Assembly: GCF_051859565.1 (NCBI RefSeq)
Contig: NZ_JBHYFK010000004.1
Coordinates: 279,106 to 343,105, forward strand
Source: Glycocaulis sp051859565
Lineage (GTDB): Bacteria > Pseudomonadota > Alphaproteobacteria > Caulobacterales > Maricaulaceae
Length of the DNA: 64,000 nt
Reading direction: 5' to 3'
Made by a program: the position numbers and the translations under genes. Numbering within the stretch: the first letter of the stretch is position 1; each line of letters begins with the position of its first letter. The notes under the pieces were generated by a model. That model saw only the letters and a program-made list of their open reading frames with translations, was not told where the DNA came from and ran no database searches. Shown here one piece after another: positions 8,106 to 16,696 of the stretch.

Positions 8106-9337
8106 GCCAGCTTGGCCGCCGTTGCGGTGAACATCACCCACATGAGCGAGTTCTGCTCGGCCAGATTACTCTCCGAAAAACTGATAAGCCCCCACATGAC
8201 GAGGAAGGGCAGCGCCCAGTACGTCTCATTGCCCCGGAACAGGCGCATGGCCGCGCTGCCGAGCGCGCCCGCATAGGCGATCAGGGCAATGCCTACCCCG
8301 ACCAACCCGGTGGCGAGCGCGGTCTCTATCCAGCCATTATGCGCGGTCGGCACAGGCCAGCTTGTTTCCAGCCGCACCCAGTGCGCCGGCCCCAGCTCCA
8401 CCTGCCAGAACACACCATAGCCAAAGCCCAGCAGCGGGCGCTCACGGATCTGGCGAAACAGCGCCTCCCATATGTCTGTCCGGCCGGTGAAGGTCGCATC
8501 GCGGCCCAGCGCTTCGAGCAGCACGCCGGGGCCGATTACGAGCACCAGAATGCCTAGCGACACCCCCACCACGCCGGCCATGACGGCGATTGCGGACGAG
8601 GCCGCATCCCGGCGCGCCATCGCGATCATGCCCGGCCCGGCAATGGCGATGAAGCTTGCCAGCAGCGCCGTGCGCGAGGTGGAGAGCAGGACCAGAGCCA
8701 GCGCCGGGATCACGAGGGCCAGCCAGAGCATGCGGCGCTTTGCATCGAACGCCGCCGCGCCCACAAAGGCCAGCACAGCCCAGCCCATCATCGCGCCCAG
8801 CGTGTTCTTCTCCCACCACAGGCCGCGCCATGCGCCGGGGTGGATTTGCTGCATCACGCCAAAACCCGGCACCAATGCCCCGGCAATCGCGCTGCCCATC
8901 ATCAAAATGGCAAAGCTGACAGCCAGAATGGTCAGGAGAGATTTCCAGTCGAAGCGCGATGCCAGCCACAGGCCGAACAGGGTCGTCATGGCCAGTGCCA
9001 GCGCGCGGCGCGAGGTGATGTCAGGATCGATCGACCAGAAGGTGGACAATCCGGCCAGCACCGCCAGCAGCACAAGCGGCCAGGCCCTGAACGCCGTCTC
9101 CAGGAAGGCCAGAGGCCGCATGGCAATCAGGATCAGCGTCACGCCATAGACCGGCAGCCAGACCAGACGCAGCGCTTCGGCCGCATCCGGCTTTAGCGGA
9201 TCGACCAGTAAGGGCCCCAGCAAGGCCTGCGAGAACAACAAGATGGCCAGAACAGCCAGCGCCGCTTCCAGCAAGGGCAGGAAGGTCAGGCGGGGAAACG
9301 CCGAGCGCCAGATATCCGCCCGGTGGAGCGCGTTCAT
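8081..9337 (-). CDS. hfsC: O-antigen ligase/polymerase family protein (HfsC-like)
   Basis: A 418-residue membrane protein with roughly 11 hydrophobic segments and the Wzy_C/ligase-type periplasmic loop. The loop contains FTGRTDIWEALFRQIRERPLLGFGYGVFW, with its RTDIW and PLLGFGYG motifs, followed by the histidine in PTAHNGW. These are hallmark positions of the O-antigen ligase superfamily. It would polymerise or ligate holdfast repeat units in the periplasm. Its ATG overlaps the hfsB stop (9334-9337), giving the hfsA-B-C order seen in Caulobacter, where HfsC is one of two redundant polymerases. Confidence 0.83.
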   Translation of the reverse strand: MNALHRADIWRSAFPRLTFLPLLEAALAVLAILLFSQALLGPLLVDPLKPDAAEALRLVWLPVYGVTLILIAMRPLAFLETAFRAWPLVLLAVLAGLSTFWSIDPDITSRRALALAMTTLFGLWLASRFDWKSLLTILAVSFAILMMGSAIAGALVPGFGVMQQIHPGAWRGLWWEKNTLGAMMGWAVLAFVGAAAFDAKRRMLWLALVIPALALVLLSTSRTALLASFIAIAGPGMIAMARRDAASSAIAVMAGVVGVSLGILVLVIGPGVLLEALGRDATFTGRTDIWEALFRQIRERPLLGFGYGVFWQVELGPAHWVRLETSWPVPTAHNGWIETALATGLVGVGIALIAYAGALGSAAMRLFRGNETYWALPFLVMWGLISFSESNLAEQNSLMWVMFTATAAKLAQPREAAP

Positions 9338-10023
9338 TGCGCGGCTCCCCTCGCCTCACCCTGCCAGTCATGGGCGCGGTTCACGATCACGCCCAGCACT
9401 TTTGCGCCCAGCTTTTCGATATGAGCGGCAAGGCGTTCGGCATCGGCGCGCTTGTCGCGCCGTGCATTGGCCACAAGGATCACGCCGTCAAGATCAGGCG
9501 CGACCGCGGCTATGGCCGGTGAGCCATGCGGCACATCTACCACGCTAAGCGGTGCCATGGCGCGCAATTGCTGCCAGTAGCCCGGCGCGCGCTTGTAGAC
9601 GAGGCGCTCCATCTCACCCGGCTTGTGCTGGAAACGCGTGACCAGCACATAGGCCGCTTCCAGCTTGCGCAGTACCAGACGCCCCGTTCCGGCCGGTTCC
9701 GCCGTCCAGAACGGTTCGGCTCCGATTTCGGTGGAATAGGCCGAGCCATTGAGCCGCGCGCGGCTGGCTTGCGGATTATTGGCAAAATCGAGATCCACGA
9801 GCCAGACCGGCCCGCCGGTTTCTACCGCAGCGGCGCGCGCCAGCCCGGCGGCGACGCTGGACGTACCGGCCTTGGCGGTGATGCCAAGCATCATGACAAC
9901 TTTGCCCGGCGCACCGGGAGGCGCCAGCCGGCGTGCCAGATCGGCAAGTTCTGTGGCGAACGGATTCACGCCGTCTGTCTCCGCTAGCGGCTGCGCGGGC
10001 AGCTCATGCCGGGGCCCGGTCAT
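9334..10023 (-). CDS. hfsB: HfsB-like CpsD/ParA-type ATPase with degenerate P-loop
   Basis: A 229-residue relative of the cytoplasmic ATPase half of polysaccharide co-polymerase tyrosine kinases. Recognisable are the P-loop region GITAKAGTSS, the Walker A' strand VWLVDLDF and the Walker B-like strand SVVDVPHG. The invariant P-loop lysine is replaced by threonine (AGTSS instead of GEGKS/T), and there is no C-terminal tyrosine cluster. It is therefore unlikely to be an autokinase and may be a structural or regulatory partner of HfsA. It is coupled by ATGA to both hfsA upstream and hfsC downstream. Confidence 0.8.
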   Translation of the reverse strand: MTGPRHELPAQPLAETDGVNPFATELADLARRLAPPGAPGKVVMMLGITAKAGTSSVAAGLARAAAVETGGPVWLVDLDFANNPQASRARLNGSAYSTEIGAEPFWTAEPAGTGRLVLRKLEAAYVLVTRFQHKPGEMERLVYKRAPGYWQQLRAMAPLSVVDVPHGSPAIAAVAPDLDGVILVANARRDKRADAERLAAHIEKLGAKVLGVIVNRAHDWQGEARGAAQ

Positions 10024-11606
10024 GCGTGCCCTGACCCGTGCATGGCGCCCGGATCAAAATCCCGCACGCGGGCCAGCACCGCAAGGGGTCTTGCAGCAGG
10101 TTCAACATGCGCGGCGCGCTGACCGCCTTGCGTGCGCGGCGCCGGGGCTGTGCTGGCCGCCTGCCGGTAGGGCGCTGGCGCCGGCTCGACATGGGCATCG
10201 GCCAGATCATCCTGCTCACGCCGCGATACCGGACGAAGGGCGCGCGGGTCGCGCGTGGCAACGAAATAGCCTTTCAGCAGCCCCAGCAGAACGGCCGCAC
10301 CGAGCGCCAGTATGCCCGCTGCCCCGATGGCCGCAGTGCGCAAGGAGCGCGCCTGCGCCGGCGGGGTCGCCCGTTCGACGATACGCACCGAGTCAGCAAT
10401 GCCGGAGGCACCGCCCCGGCGCGATGAAGCCGCGGCAAACTGGAGGGCGAGACGCCCCGCCGCCTCTCCGCGTGAGGATGCCTCGCGGCTCAGCCGGTCA
10501 TACTGGCTTGCCAGCCCCGCAAGCCGGTCAGCCTGGGACCGCGCCGCATCAAGCTGGGCACGCAATGTGGCCGCAAGGCGCGCCTGCGCAGCAGCCTCCG
10601 CCTCCCGTTGCAGCCGGGCCGTATCCAGTTCCTGATAGACCGGATTGGCGCCCGTGCGCCGCTGCCCGGCCCCATCGGCTCCGCCAGACTGCACGAGCTC
10701 ACGCAAGGCCCGTATCTCGCGGTCCAGCGCCTGCACGGGCGGAGCGTCATCCTGATAACGTGAGCTCAGCTCACGGCGGCGTACGTCCAACGCCAGAAGC
10801 TGCCCGGTGACGTCATTTTCAACATAAAGTTCAATGGACTGCGGCATGTCCTGCAGGCGCTGCGAAAGGGCTGCAGCGCCCCCACGGGCAGACTGCGTGG
10901 CCGCCTCCGCAGCCAGAAGAGAGTTTTCCAGCTCCGTCATGCGGGTAACCAGCGCCAGTCGCTCGGCTTGGAAATCGACAATGGCGTTTTCGGTCAGGAA
11001 CGTGCGCAGATTGGTCTCGGCTATGGCGGCGGCAATCTCGGCAGCGGCCAGACGTTGGCCCAGCGCATCAGCGCCGTCTTCGACCAGCACTTCACGGCGA
11101 TAGGCCAGATAGGCATCCACGATGGCATTGAGCACATTGGCTGCCGATTGCGGTGTCTCCCCGCCATAGCTGGCATGCAGCACGCTGGCATGCGGAGCCC
11201 GCTCGACCTTGAAGCTGGTACGCATTTCCCGCAGCACCGAAGGCTGCGGCGAACCGCCCTGACGCTCGATGGCGAGGCGGCGAACCGTCTCGGAGTTGAG
11301 AATTTCAGCCTCAGACTGAAGCACCTGATCAAGTGTGAACGCGCCGCCGGATCCTGCCGCGCCCGGTGCCTGATCTTCCTGATCTAGCAGCACGAGCAGC
11401 CGTGACTGGGCAACGTATTCGGGCTTCAGCACAAACCAGGCTGCAGCCGCCATCGGCACGAAAAGAAGAACGAAAACGATGACGATCAGCAGTTTCTGCG
11501 ACCATGCCAGAGCCAGCAGGTCAAACAGGTCCAGCTCCCGGCGGGCATGTCCCGCCGGGCCAGAATTTCCTGTGCCCGATCCACGTGTTGATTCCATGAC
11601 GCACAT
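10020..11606 (-). CDS. hfsA: Polysaccharide co-polymerase/chain-length protein (Wzz/GNVR, HfsA-like)
   Basis: A 528-residue inner-membrane protein. A first transmembrane helix (LLIVIVFVLLFVPMAAAAWFVL, about residues 45-66) is followed by a long periplasmic coiled-coil region rich in Gln, Arg and Glu with LARLRAQ-type heptads, and a second helix near residues 425-445 (AAIGAAGILALGAAVLLGLL). The C-terminal tail is Pro/Arg-rich. This is the Wzz/GumC architecture without the kinase domain, which is split off as hfsB. It would control chain length and couple polymerisation to export through HfsD. ATG at 11606 or 11597; neither has a strong ribosome site. Confidence 0.85.
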   Translation of the reverse strand: MCVMESTRGSGTGNSGPAGHARRELDLFDLLALAWSQKLLIVIVFVLLFVPMAAAAWFVLKPEYVAQSRLLVLLDQEDQAPGAAGSGGAFTLDQVLQSEAEILNSETVRRLAIERQGGSPQPSVLREMRTSFKVERAPHASVLHASYGGETPQSAANVLNAIVDAYLAYRREVLVEDGADALGQRLAAAEIAAAIAETNLRTFLTENAIVDFQAERLALVTRMTELENSLLAAEAATQSARGGAAALSQRLQDMPQSIELYVENDVTGQLLALDVRRRELSSRYQDDAPPVQALDREIRALRELVQSGGADGAGQRRTGANPVYQELDTARLQREAEAAAQARLAATLRAQLDAARSQADRLAGLASQYDRLSREASSRGEAAGRLALQFAAASSRRGGASGIADSVRIVERATPPAQARSLRTAAIGAAGILALGAAVLLGLLKGYFVATRDPRALRPVSRREQDDLADAHVEPAPAPYRQAASTAPAPRTQGGQRAAHVEPAARPLAVLARVRDFDPGAMHGSGHA

Positions 11607-11693
11607 CTGGCGGGGGTGCGCTTAATTTTTTCTTAGCCCGGCTCGCAGAAGGCTACACTTTATCAAGTACAAGCGACTCGAAGGTGGCAGCCC

Positions 11694-12431
11694 ATGGCCG
11701 AATTTGACTGGACCCGGCGCAACGCGCTCGCAGCCCTGCTGGCTGGCAGTGCAGCAATCGGCCTTTCCGCCTGCGGCGGGCGGGCACGCCAGACCGCCAG
11801 CTTCGAGCCCTCGCGCTTCCAGACCTGGAGCGGCGGCGATCCGGTTTACCGGCTCTATCCCGGCGATGCGATCGAGGTAACGGTCCACACGGCGCCGGAA
11901 TTGTCGCGCGAAGTGGAAATCGGCCCGGACGGGCGCGCCAGCCTGCCGCTGGTTGGCGGCGTGATGGTGTCGCAGAAGACGGCGCCAGAGGCCGCACGGG
12001 CCATCGCAGACGGCTATGCGCGCGTGCTGCGTGATCCGATTATCGAAGTCCGCCCGCTGAGCTTTGGCTCTCAGCGCATTCTGGTGGGCGGCGAAGTAAA
12101 CGCACCCGGCCCCTACCCGCTGCCGGATGGCCGGACAGGCGTGCTGGAAGCCATCATGTTTGCGGGCGGCTTTCAGACCACCGCTCGGCGTAATTCCGTG
12201 GTCGTGCTGCGGCGCGCGCCTGATGGCGGCGCGATGATGCGCACGGTCGATGTCAGGGCCGCACTGCGCGGCCAGCCCGCCGACATGATCCCTCTTGCCC
12301 GCCACGATGTCGTATTCGTGCCGCGCTCAGGCATCGCCGAGGTCAATGTCTTCGTCGACCAGTATATCCGCGGCATCCTGCCCCTGGATTCCGGGTTCAA
12401 TTACCTGCTGTTCGAGGCCACCCGGAACTGA
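11694..12431 (+). CDS. hfsD: Outer-membrane polysaccharide export protein (Wza family, HfsD-like)
   Basis: A 245-residue polysaccharide export lipoprotein. The N-terminus combines a twin-arginine-like stretch (TRRNALAALLAG) with a lipobox (LSAC, Cys about 31). The Poly_export domain follows (YRLYPGDAIEVTVHTAPELS, then GRASLPLVGGVMV) and then an SLBB-type domain (SQRILVGGEVNAPGPYPLPDGRT). It should form the outer-membrane pore for holdfast polysaccharide. It is divergent from hfsA across an 87-base gap that must hold both promoters, and convergent with the Sel1 gene. HfsD plays this part in Caulobacter. Confidence 0.87.
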   Translation: MAEFDWTRRNALAALLAGSAAIGLSACGGRARQTASFEPSRFQTWSGGDPVYRLYPGDAIEVTVHTAPELSREVEIGPDGRASLPLVGGVMVSQKTAPEAARAIADGYARVLRDPIIEVRPLSFGSQRILVGGEVNAPGPYPLPDGRTGVLEAIMFAGGFQTTARRNSVVVLRRAPDGGAMMRTVDVRAALRGQPADMIPLARHDVVFVPRSGIAEVNVFVDQYIRGILPLDSGFNYLLFEATRN

Positions 12432-12445
12432 TCGGACAGATCGGC

Positions 12446-12718
12446 CTAGTGACGGGTGGAAAGCCACTCGCGCGCAGCACGCTGTGCCGCCGCAATGTCT
12501 TCGGTGCCCATCTCGCTCGACACTTCCTTGCGGTAGTGCTTGGCAGGCTCAGAGCCCATCAGCGCGGCCAGATTGAACCATTTGTGCGCCTCGACATAGT
12601 CGATGACACCGCCCTGGCCCGTCGAGTAGAGCAGGCCGAGCTTGCAAAGGTCCTCGCCGGTCGGATCGGTATTGATCGCGTCGTGAACCTGACGGGTTTC
12701 CACATCAGTGAAAGCCAT
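12446..12718 (-). CDS. Small Sel1-repeat protein
   Basis: A 90-residue protein with one Sel1/TPR-like repeat (LGLLYSTGQGGVIDYVEAHKWFNLAAL, residues about 29-55) preceded by a short acidic N-terminus. Start 12718 is chosen because GGGGAAG lies about 5-11 bases upstream and homologous small Sel1 proteins of Caulobacterales start at MAFTD-type sequences; an upstream in-frame start at 12823 lacks support. No signal peptide, so it is cytoplasmic. It is convergent with hfsD with only 14 bases between stops. Sel1 repeats usually mediate protein contacts; the specific partner is unknown. Confidence 0.75.
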   Translation of the reverse strand: MAFTDVETRQVHDAINTDPTGEDLCKLGLLYSTGQGGVIDYVEAHKWFNLAALMGSEPAKHYRKEVSSEMGTEDIAAAQRAAREWLSTRH

Positions 12719-12892
12719 TTGTCTTCCCCATTCCATTTGGGTTCTGCGGGGCTTTGCCCTCGTCTCGAACCCGTGATTGACACCCCACCACCCACGCAAT
12801 GTTTCGCGTTTGTGTGAGAGCATAATCGCGGGGAATGGTATCCACAGGGTTAAGGCAAACTAAGAATAATGCATTTTAAGCATTTATTTTCG

Positions 12893-14173
12893 TTAGGTTT
12901 TCCTACCAAGAAGTAACTCACGCATTGCAATATCGATGCGCTGGCCGAGGCCCGCCCGCCCGGTGACGCGCACACTGAACGCGGACACTAGCGCAGCCAG
13001 CACAATGCCAAAGGCCAGCGCCGCAAACACGCCCGCGAGCACAAATCGCTCCCATGCCTCAGCGGTGATGCGCGAACCGGCCTGCTCGCCACGGTCCAGC
13101 GCCAGCGCATCGCGTCCATGGAAATGCGCCAGTGCCAGCGTACGCGGTCCCGCCTCCAGCGACAGGCGGCGCAGGCGCGCAGCGTCCTGGGGCGTTTCCA
13201 GCAGGGCAGTCAGCCGGATGGCATCAATGTTCGACGTGTAGCGCGCCACCGCGCCCAGCTCACTGGCCATGGCGCGAAGCGTGTCCCCGTCCAGGGCCCG
13301 AAGGCTGGCAGCAAACGCCTCACCGGCATGCCCTGTCAGCAGGGCCGCGCGCAGAATACGCGCGCCCTGTCCTGCGCCGGTATCGCGGCCGACACGCGCC
13401 AAGGCACACGCCAGCGCCTGTTCGCCGGAACAATCTGCCTGAAGCACGGCGCCGTCAGACGCGAGCCACATTTCACCTGCCCCGGACGACAGCCCCGGCA
13501 GCAGGGCAAGATTGAGGGCGCCCTCCTCGTGGCCTGCAAAAAACGCGGCCTGTGACAGCTCCAGAGCGTCGTACAGGCGCGAGGCACGGTCGATGCGGGC
13601 TCTTACCGCCGCGGGCGCCATCACACTGGCGATCTGAGTGTCCAGCTGCGGCGCCCGGCTGGCCCAGGCCGTCTCCAGTTCGCGGGTCCTGACCCAGACC
13701 GGCAAGGCCCGAAGAACGGCTTCGGCCTCGCGCGGTGGCCGGGCATGCAGTTCGGCCCACAACATGCTGGAGAACCGTTCACGGCCAGCAATGGGCTCAA
13801 ATGCGGCCAGGAGGCTCGCTGCCAGCGCATTGTCAGGCGGCAGACCGGCACGCGGCTGCATGGCCACCTCCAGCTCACGGCTCCAGAGACTGGCCGCTGC
13901 GGCCGCATCGGGCGCCAGCGATACAAAGGCATCATTCACCCGTCCGGCGCGGGTTGTGGCATCTGCGGCAGGATTTAAATGGCGCAGCCCATCGAAAACC
14001 CAGAAACCGGCAAGGGACACGAGCAAGACGAAAACCGCTGGCCTGACGCTGGACGCCGCCAGCTGCCAGCTCCGCCACAGGACACGGCGTCCCAGCCCTG
14101 CTTCACGCAGGGTTCGTACGCGCCGCGCGCGCGCCTCAATCCTGCGAAGACTGTATTTCGATCCCCGTGCCAC
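12893..14173 (-). CDS. Two-helix membrane protein of unknown function
   Basis: A roughly 426-residue protein. One transmembrane helix lies near the N-terminus (VRPAVFVLLVSLAGFWVF) and one near the C-terminus (FVLAGVFAALAFGIVLAALVSAF), enclosing about 320 residues of helical, Ala/Arg-rich, probably periplasmic sequence. A GTG at 14173 is preferred because AAGGGGGAA lies 6-14 bases upstream; an in-frame GTG at 14191 has no comparable site. The helix-loop-helix layout resembles a Wzz/PCP topology but I see no Wzz motif, so no function is claimed. It lies next to, but divergent in orientation from, the hfs export gene. Confidence 0.65.
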   Translation of the reverse strand: MARGSKYSLRRIEARARRVRTLREAGLGRRVLWRSWQLAASSVRPAVFVLLVSLAGFWVFDGLRHLNPAADATTRAGRVNDAFVSLAPDAAAAASLWSRELEVAMQPRAGLPPDNALAASLLAAFEPIAGRERFSSMLWAELHARPPREAEAVLRALPVWVRTRELETAWASRAPQLDTQIASVMAPAAVRARIDRASRLYDALELSQAAFFAGHEEGALNLALLPGLSSGAGEMWLASDGAVLQADCSGEQALACALARVGRDTGAGQGARILRAALLTGHAGEAFAASLRALDGDTLRAMASELGAVARYTSNIDAIRLTALLETPQDAARLRRLSLEAGPRTLALAHFHGRDALALDRGEQAGSRITAEAWERFVLAGVFAALAFGIVLAALVSAFSVRVTGRAGLGQRIDIAMRELLLGRKT

Positions 14174-14235
14174 GCTTTCCCCCTTGCGCACGCCCTATCC
14201 AAGCATGACGGGCGGGATGGGGGAAGGTCAGATCG

Positions 14236-14341
14236 CCCTCGTCCTTCGAGACGGCCTTTGGCCTCCTCAGGATGAGGGCTTCGGGTTTGCTTTTCCCCTC
14301 ATCCTGAGGGTGAGCGAAGCGAACGTCTCGAAGGACGAGGG
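14236..14341. repeat. Nested palindromic intergenic repeat element
   Basis: A 106-base element with two nested perfect inverted repeats. The outer arms are 18 bases (14236-14253 with 14324-14341, reading ccctcgtccttcgagacg and its complement). The inner arms are 14 bases (14265-14278 with 14296-14309, cctcaggatgaggg and complement). It would fold into a long stem with a small central loop. The wording matches the CCTCATCCTGAGG/CGAAGGACGAGG elements scattered in alphaproteobacterial genomes (established, from memory). It separates two minus-strand genes, 12893-14173 and the glutathione transferase. No T-run follows, so a terminator role is not shown. Confidence 0.8.
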
Positions 14342-14349
14342 AAAAGCAA

Positions 14350-15072
14350 TCAAAGCGCCTTCTGGCCGAAGAGGATCGCGCGGGCCTTTTTGGCTTCCTC
14401 TGAATCCTCGGCGAGGTTGGAGCGCAGCTCCTTGCCCGCATCGCGGCCCCGGCGCAGGGCCGGGCGCTGCTTCAGCCGCTCCACCCAGGCTTTCAGATTG
14501 GGGAAGTCGTCAAGGTTCTGCCCCTGCCCCTCGGGCAATATCCACGGCCAGGCGGCCATGTCGGCGATGGAATAGGCGCCCGCCAGATACTCCCTGTCCG
14601 CCAGCCGCCGGTCCATCACGCCGTAGAGCCGGTTCACCTCATTGGTGTAGCGGTTCGCGCCGTATTCAAGCTTCGTCTCATCCGGCTCGATTTTCTTGGC
14701 GTAGGAGCGGAAATGGTGCGCCTGGCCTGCCATCGGCCCCAGCCCGCCCATCTGCCAGTGCAGCCACTGGTCCACTTCGGCCTGCTCGCGCGCGTTCGCG
14801 CCATAGAATTTGCCGGTCTTGCGGGCGAGATATTGCAGGATCGCGCCGCTTTCGAAGACGGAGATCGGCTTGCCGTCCGGGCCTTGCGGGTCGGTGATGG
14901 CGGGCATGCGGTTATTCGGGCTGATGGCGAGAAACTCCGGCCTGAACTGCTCTCCGGTGCCGATATTCACCGGCCGGATCACGTAAGGCAGCCCCATCTC
15001 CTCCAGCGCGATCGATATCTTCCACCCGTTCGGCGTGGGCCAGTAGAACAGCTCGATGGGGGCTTGCGCCAT
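14350..15072 (-). CDS. Glutathione S-transferase family protein (YfcG/YghU-like)
   Basis: A 240-residue protein with an N-terminal thioredoxin-like domain (IELFYWPTPNGWKISIALEEMGLPY). The cis-proline segment follows as NNRMPAI, the glutathione-binding segment as VFESGAILQYLA, and an all-helical C-terminal domain ends at about residue 215. The pattern TPNGWK and the FESGAI motif fit the nucleophile-independent YfcG/YghU disulphide-bond oxidoreductases better than classical detoxifying GSTs. It has its own gene start at 15072 and divergent neighbour at 15222. Substrate unknown; likely cytoplasmic thiol-disulphide chemistry. Confidence 0.87.
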   Translation of the reverse strand: MAQAPIELFYWPTPNGWKISIALEEMGLPYVIRPVNIGTGEQFRPEFLAISPNNRMPAITDPQGPDGKPISVFESGAILQYLARKTGKFYGANAREQAEVDQWLHWQMGGLGPMAGQAHHFRSYAKKIEPDETKLEYGANRYTNEVNRLYGVMDRRLADREYLAGAYSIADMAAWPWILPEGQGQNLDDFPNLKAWVERLKQRPALRRGRDAGKELRSNLAEDSEEAKKARAILFGQKAL

Positions 15073-15221
15073 GATGGGCTCCTTTGGAAGCGAGGGTGCG
15101 GCAATGCTCGCGCTAGCAAGTCGGCCTCGCCTGCTGCATCGTCAAGGGCGAGCACACTTCATCTCTGCCAATAGACGCGCTAAATCCCCTGCCCCGCTAT
15201 TCAGCTTTCCAAGGCCCCGCC

Positions 15222-16169
15222 ATGACCGCCATCCTGCAAGACCTGATAAAGCCCGTCTCCTTCGCTCAGGCTGCGCGCGACCCGCAGGGCTTTGCCGATG
15301 CGCTGTGCGGCTCATTCCGCGAGTTCGGCTTTGCAGTGGTGTCCGACCACATCATCGATCAGGGCGTGATCGACCGGGCGGTTGCCGAGACCAAGGCCTT
15401 CTTCGCCCTGCCCGATGCGACCAAGCGGCAATATCACCAGCCCGGCGGCGGCGGCCAGCGCGGCTACACCCCGTTCGGTGTGGAAGCGGCCAAGGGCGCT
15501 GCGGCTGTGGACCTGAAGGAGTTCTGGCACCGGGGCCGCGACCTGCCGCAAGGCCATCGCTTCTCTGACGTGATGCCCGCCAATGTATCGGTGGACGCGG
15601 TCGCCGGGTTTGATGAAGCCACCAGAGACCTGTTCGATGCACTGGACGCGATGGGACGCGTGCTCCTCAAAGCCATCGCGCGCCATCTGGACCTGCCGGA
15701 AAACTGGTTCGAGGCGCGCGTCGCCGAAGGCAACTCCATCCTGCGCCTCCTGCACTACCCGCCAATAAAGGGCGAGCCCGACGGCGTGCGCGCCGGTGCG
15801 CATGAGGACATCAATGTCATCACGCTGCTTCTGGGCGCGGAGGAAGCGGGTCTGCAGGTGAAAACCCGCTCTGGCGAGTGGCTGGCCATCAACCCGCCGC
15901 CGGGAGCTCTGGTGGTCAATGTGGGCGACATGCTGCAGCGCCTGACCAACCATGTCCTGCCCTCCACCACCCACCGCGTGGTGAACCCCAGCGCGGAGCG
16001 CATGGCCTTCTCGCGCTACTCCACGCCCTACTTCCTGCACTTTGCGCCGGACGTGGAGATCAAGACCCTGCCGCAATGCGTCAGCGTGGATAATCCGGAC
16101 CGCTATTTGCAGCCCATCACCGCTCATGAGTATCTTATGGAGCGGCTGCGCGAGATTCGGCTCGCCTAG
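15222..16169 (+). CDS. Isopenicillin N synthase-like 2-oxoglutarate/Fe(II) dioxygenase
   Basis: A 315-residue non-haem iron oxygenase. An N-terminal DIOX_N domain (DALCGSFREFGFAVVSDHII) precedes the double-stranded beta-helix. The iron ligands are His194 and Asp196 in AHEDINV and His251 in THRVV; the RYS segment (265-267) fits the co-substrate carboxylate site. Such bacterial relatives are annotated as isopenicillin N synthase family oxidoreductases, but most are 2-oxoglutarate dioxygenases of unknown substrate rather than penicillin enzymes. It starts 149 bases from the divergent GST gene, and a 40-base gap separates it from the next gene. Confidence 0.88.
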   Translation: MTAILQDLIKPVSFAQAARDPQGFADALCGSFREFGFAVVSDHIIDQGVIDRAVAETKAFFALPDATKRQYHQPGGGGQRGYTPFGVEAAKGAAAVDLKEFWHRGRDLPQGHRFSDVMPANVSVDAVAGFDEATRDLFDALDAMGRVLLKAIARHLDLPENWFEARVAEGNSILRLLHYPPIKGEPDGVRAGAHEDINVITLLLGAEEAGLQVKTRSGEWLAINPPPGALVVNVGDMLQRLTNHVLPSTTHRVVNPSAERMAFSRYSTPYFLHFAPDVEIKTLPQCVSVDNPDRYLQPITAHEYLMERLREIRLA

Positions 16170-16209
16170 AGCATTTCGCGCCCTGCCACCGCCGACGGGG
16201 AGGAAGGGC

Positions 16210-16662
16210 ATGTCAGGGCAAAAAAGTCCCGAAGACAGCGTACAGACCATCCGTCTGATGACGCGCCTTAACGGCATTGCCGTTATCGCCTGGCAAGGCG
16301 GCGAAGCGCTCACCCTGATTGGCGGCGCCGGCCTGGGTGCCGGTTATCTTGCCTCCGGCATCGGCTTTGGCGTCTGGCTGGTTACCTTGATCTTGTGGGT
16401 CTGGATCGTCATCTTCGCCCGCCAGCGCTGGAAACTGGACGTTCTGGGCGATGCAACGGCTCGTCAGGTTTTCATCCGTACCGGGCGGACCACCCTGCCG
16501 GTTCTGGTCGTCTGCATCGTCATCGGCGGCAGCGTGACGATGCTCACCGCTGTCTCGGGTGAGATCATTCTGCGCATTTCCATTGCCGCCATCGCCGGAA
16601 CAGCCCTGTTGAGCGCTGCAGCCAGTGACCGGGCCCTACGGCCTGCAACTGCCGCGCAATAG
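16210..16662 (+). CDS. Small four-helix membrane protein, unknown function
   Basis: A 150-residue protein with about four predicted membrane helices (LIGGAGLGAGYLASGIGF; VWLVTLILWVWIVIFA; TLPVLVVCIVIGG; IAAIAGTALLSAA) and a short charged N-terminus. Start 16210 is chosen for the GGAGGAAGGG ribosome site just upstream; the reading frame remains open further 5' but that part overlaps the dioxygenase gene in another frame. It probably shares a transcript with the dioxygenase 40 bases upstream. I do not recognise the family. Confidence 0.7.
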   Translation: MSGQKSPEDSVQTIRLMTRLNGIAVIAWQGGEALTLIGGAGLGAGYLASGIGFGVWLVTLILWVWIVIFARQRWKLDVLGDATARQVFIRTGRTTLPVLVVCIVIGGSVTMLTAVSGEIILRISIAAIAGTALLSAAASDRALRPATAAQ

Positions 16663-16696
16663 ACGCAGGCAATCGGCGCCAGCAAAATTATTTATT

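Noticed and set aside
13638..14897. 419-residue plus-strand ORF crossing the nested palindrome
   Set aside because: Runs opposite two real minus-strand genes and a repeat; Ser/Arg/Pro-rich without motif.
15312..16313. 333-residue minus-strand ORF opposite the dioxygenase
   Set aside because: Shadow of a gene with clear iron-ligand motifs on the plus strand.
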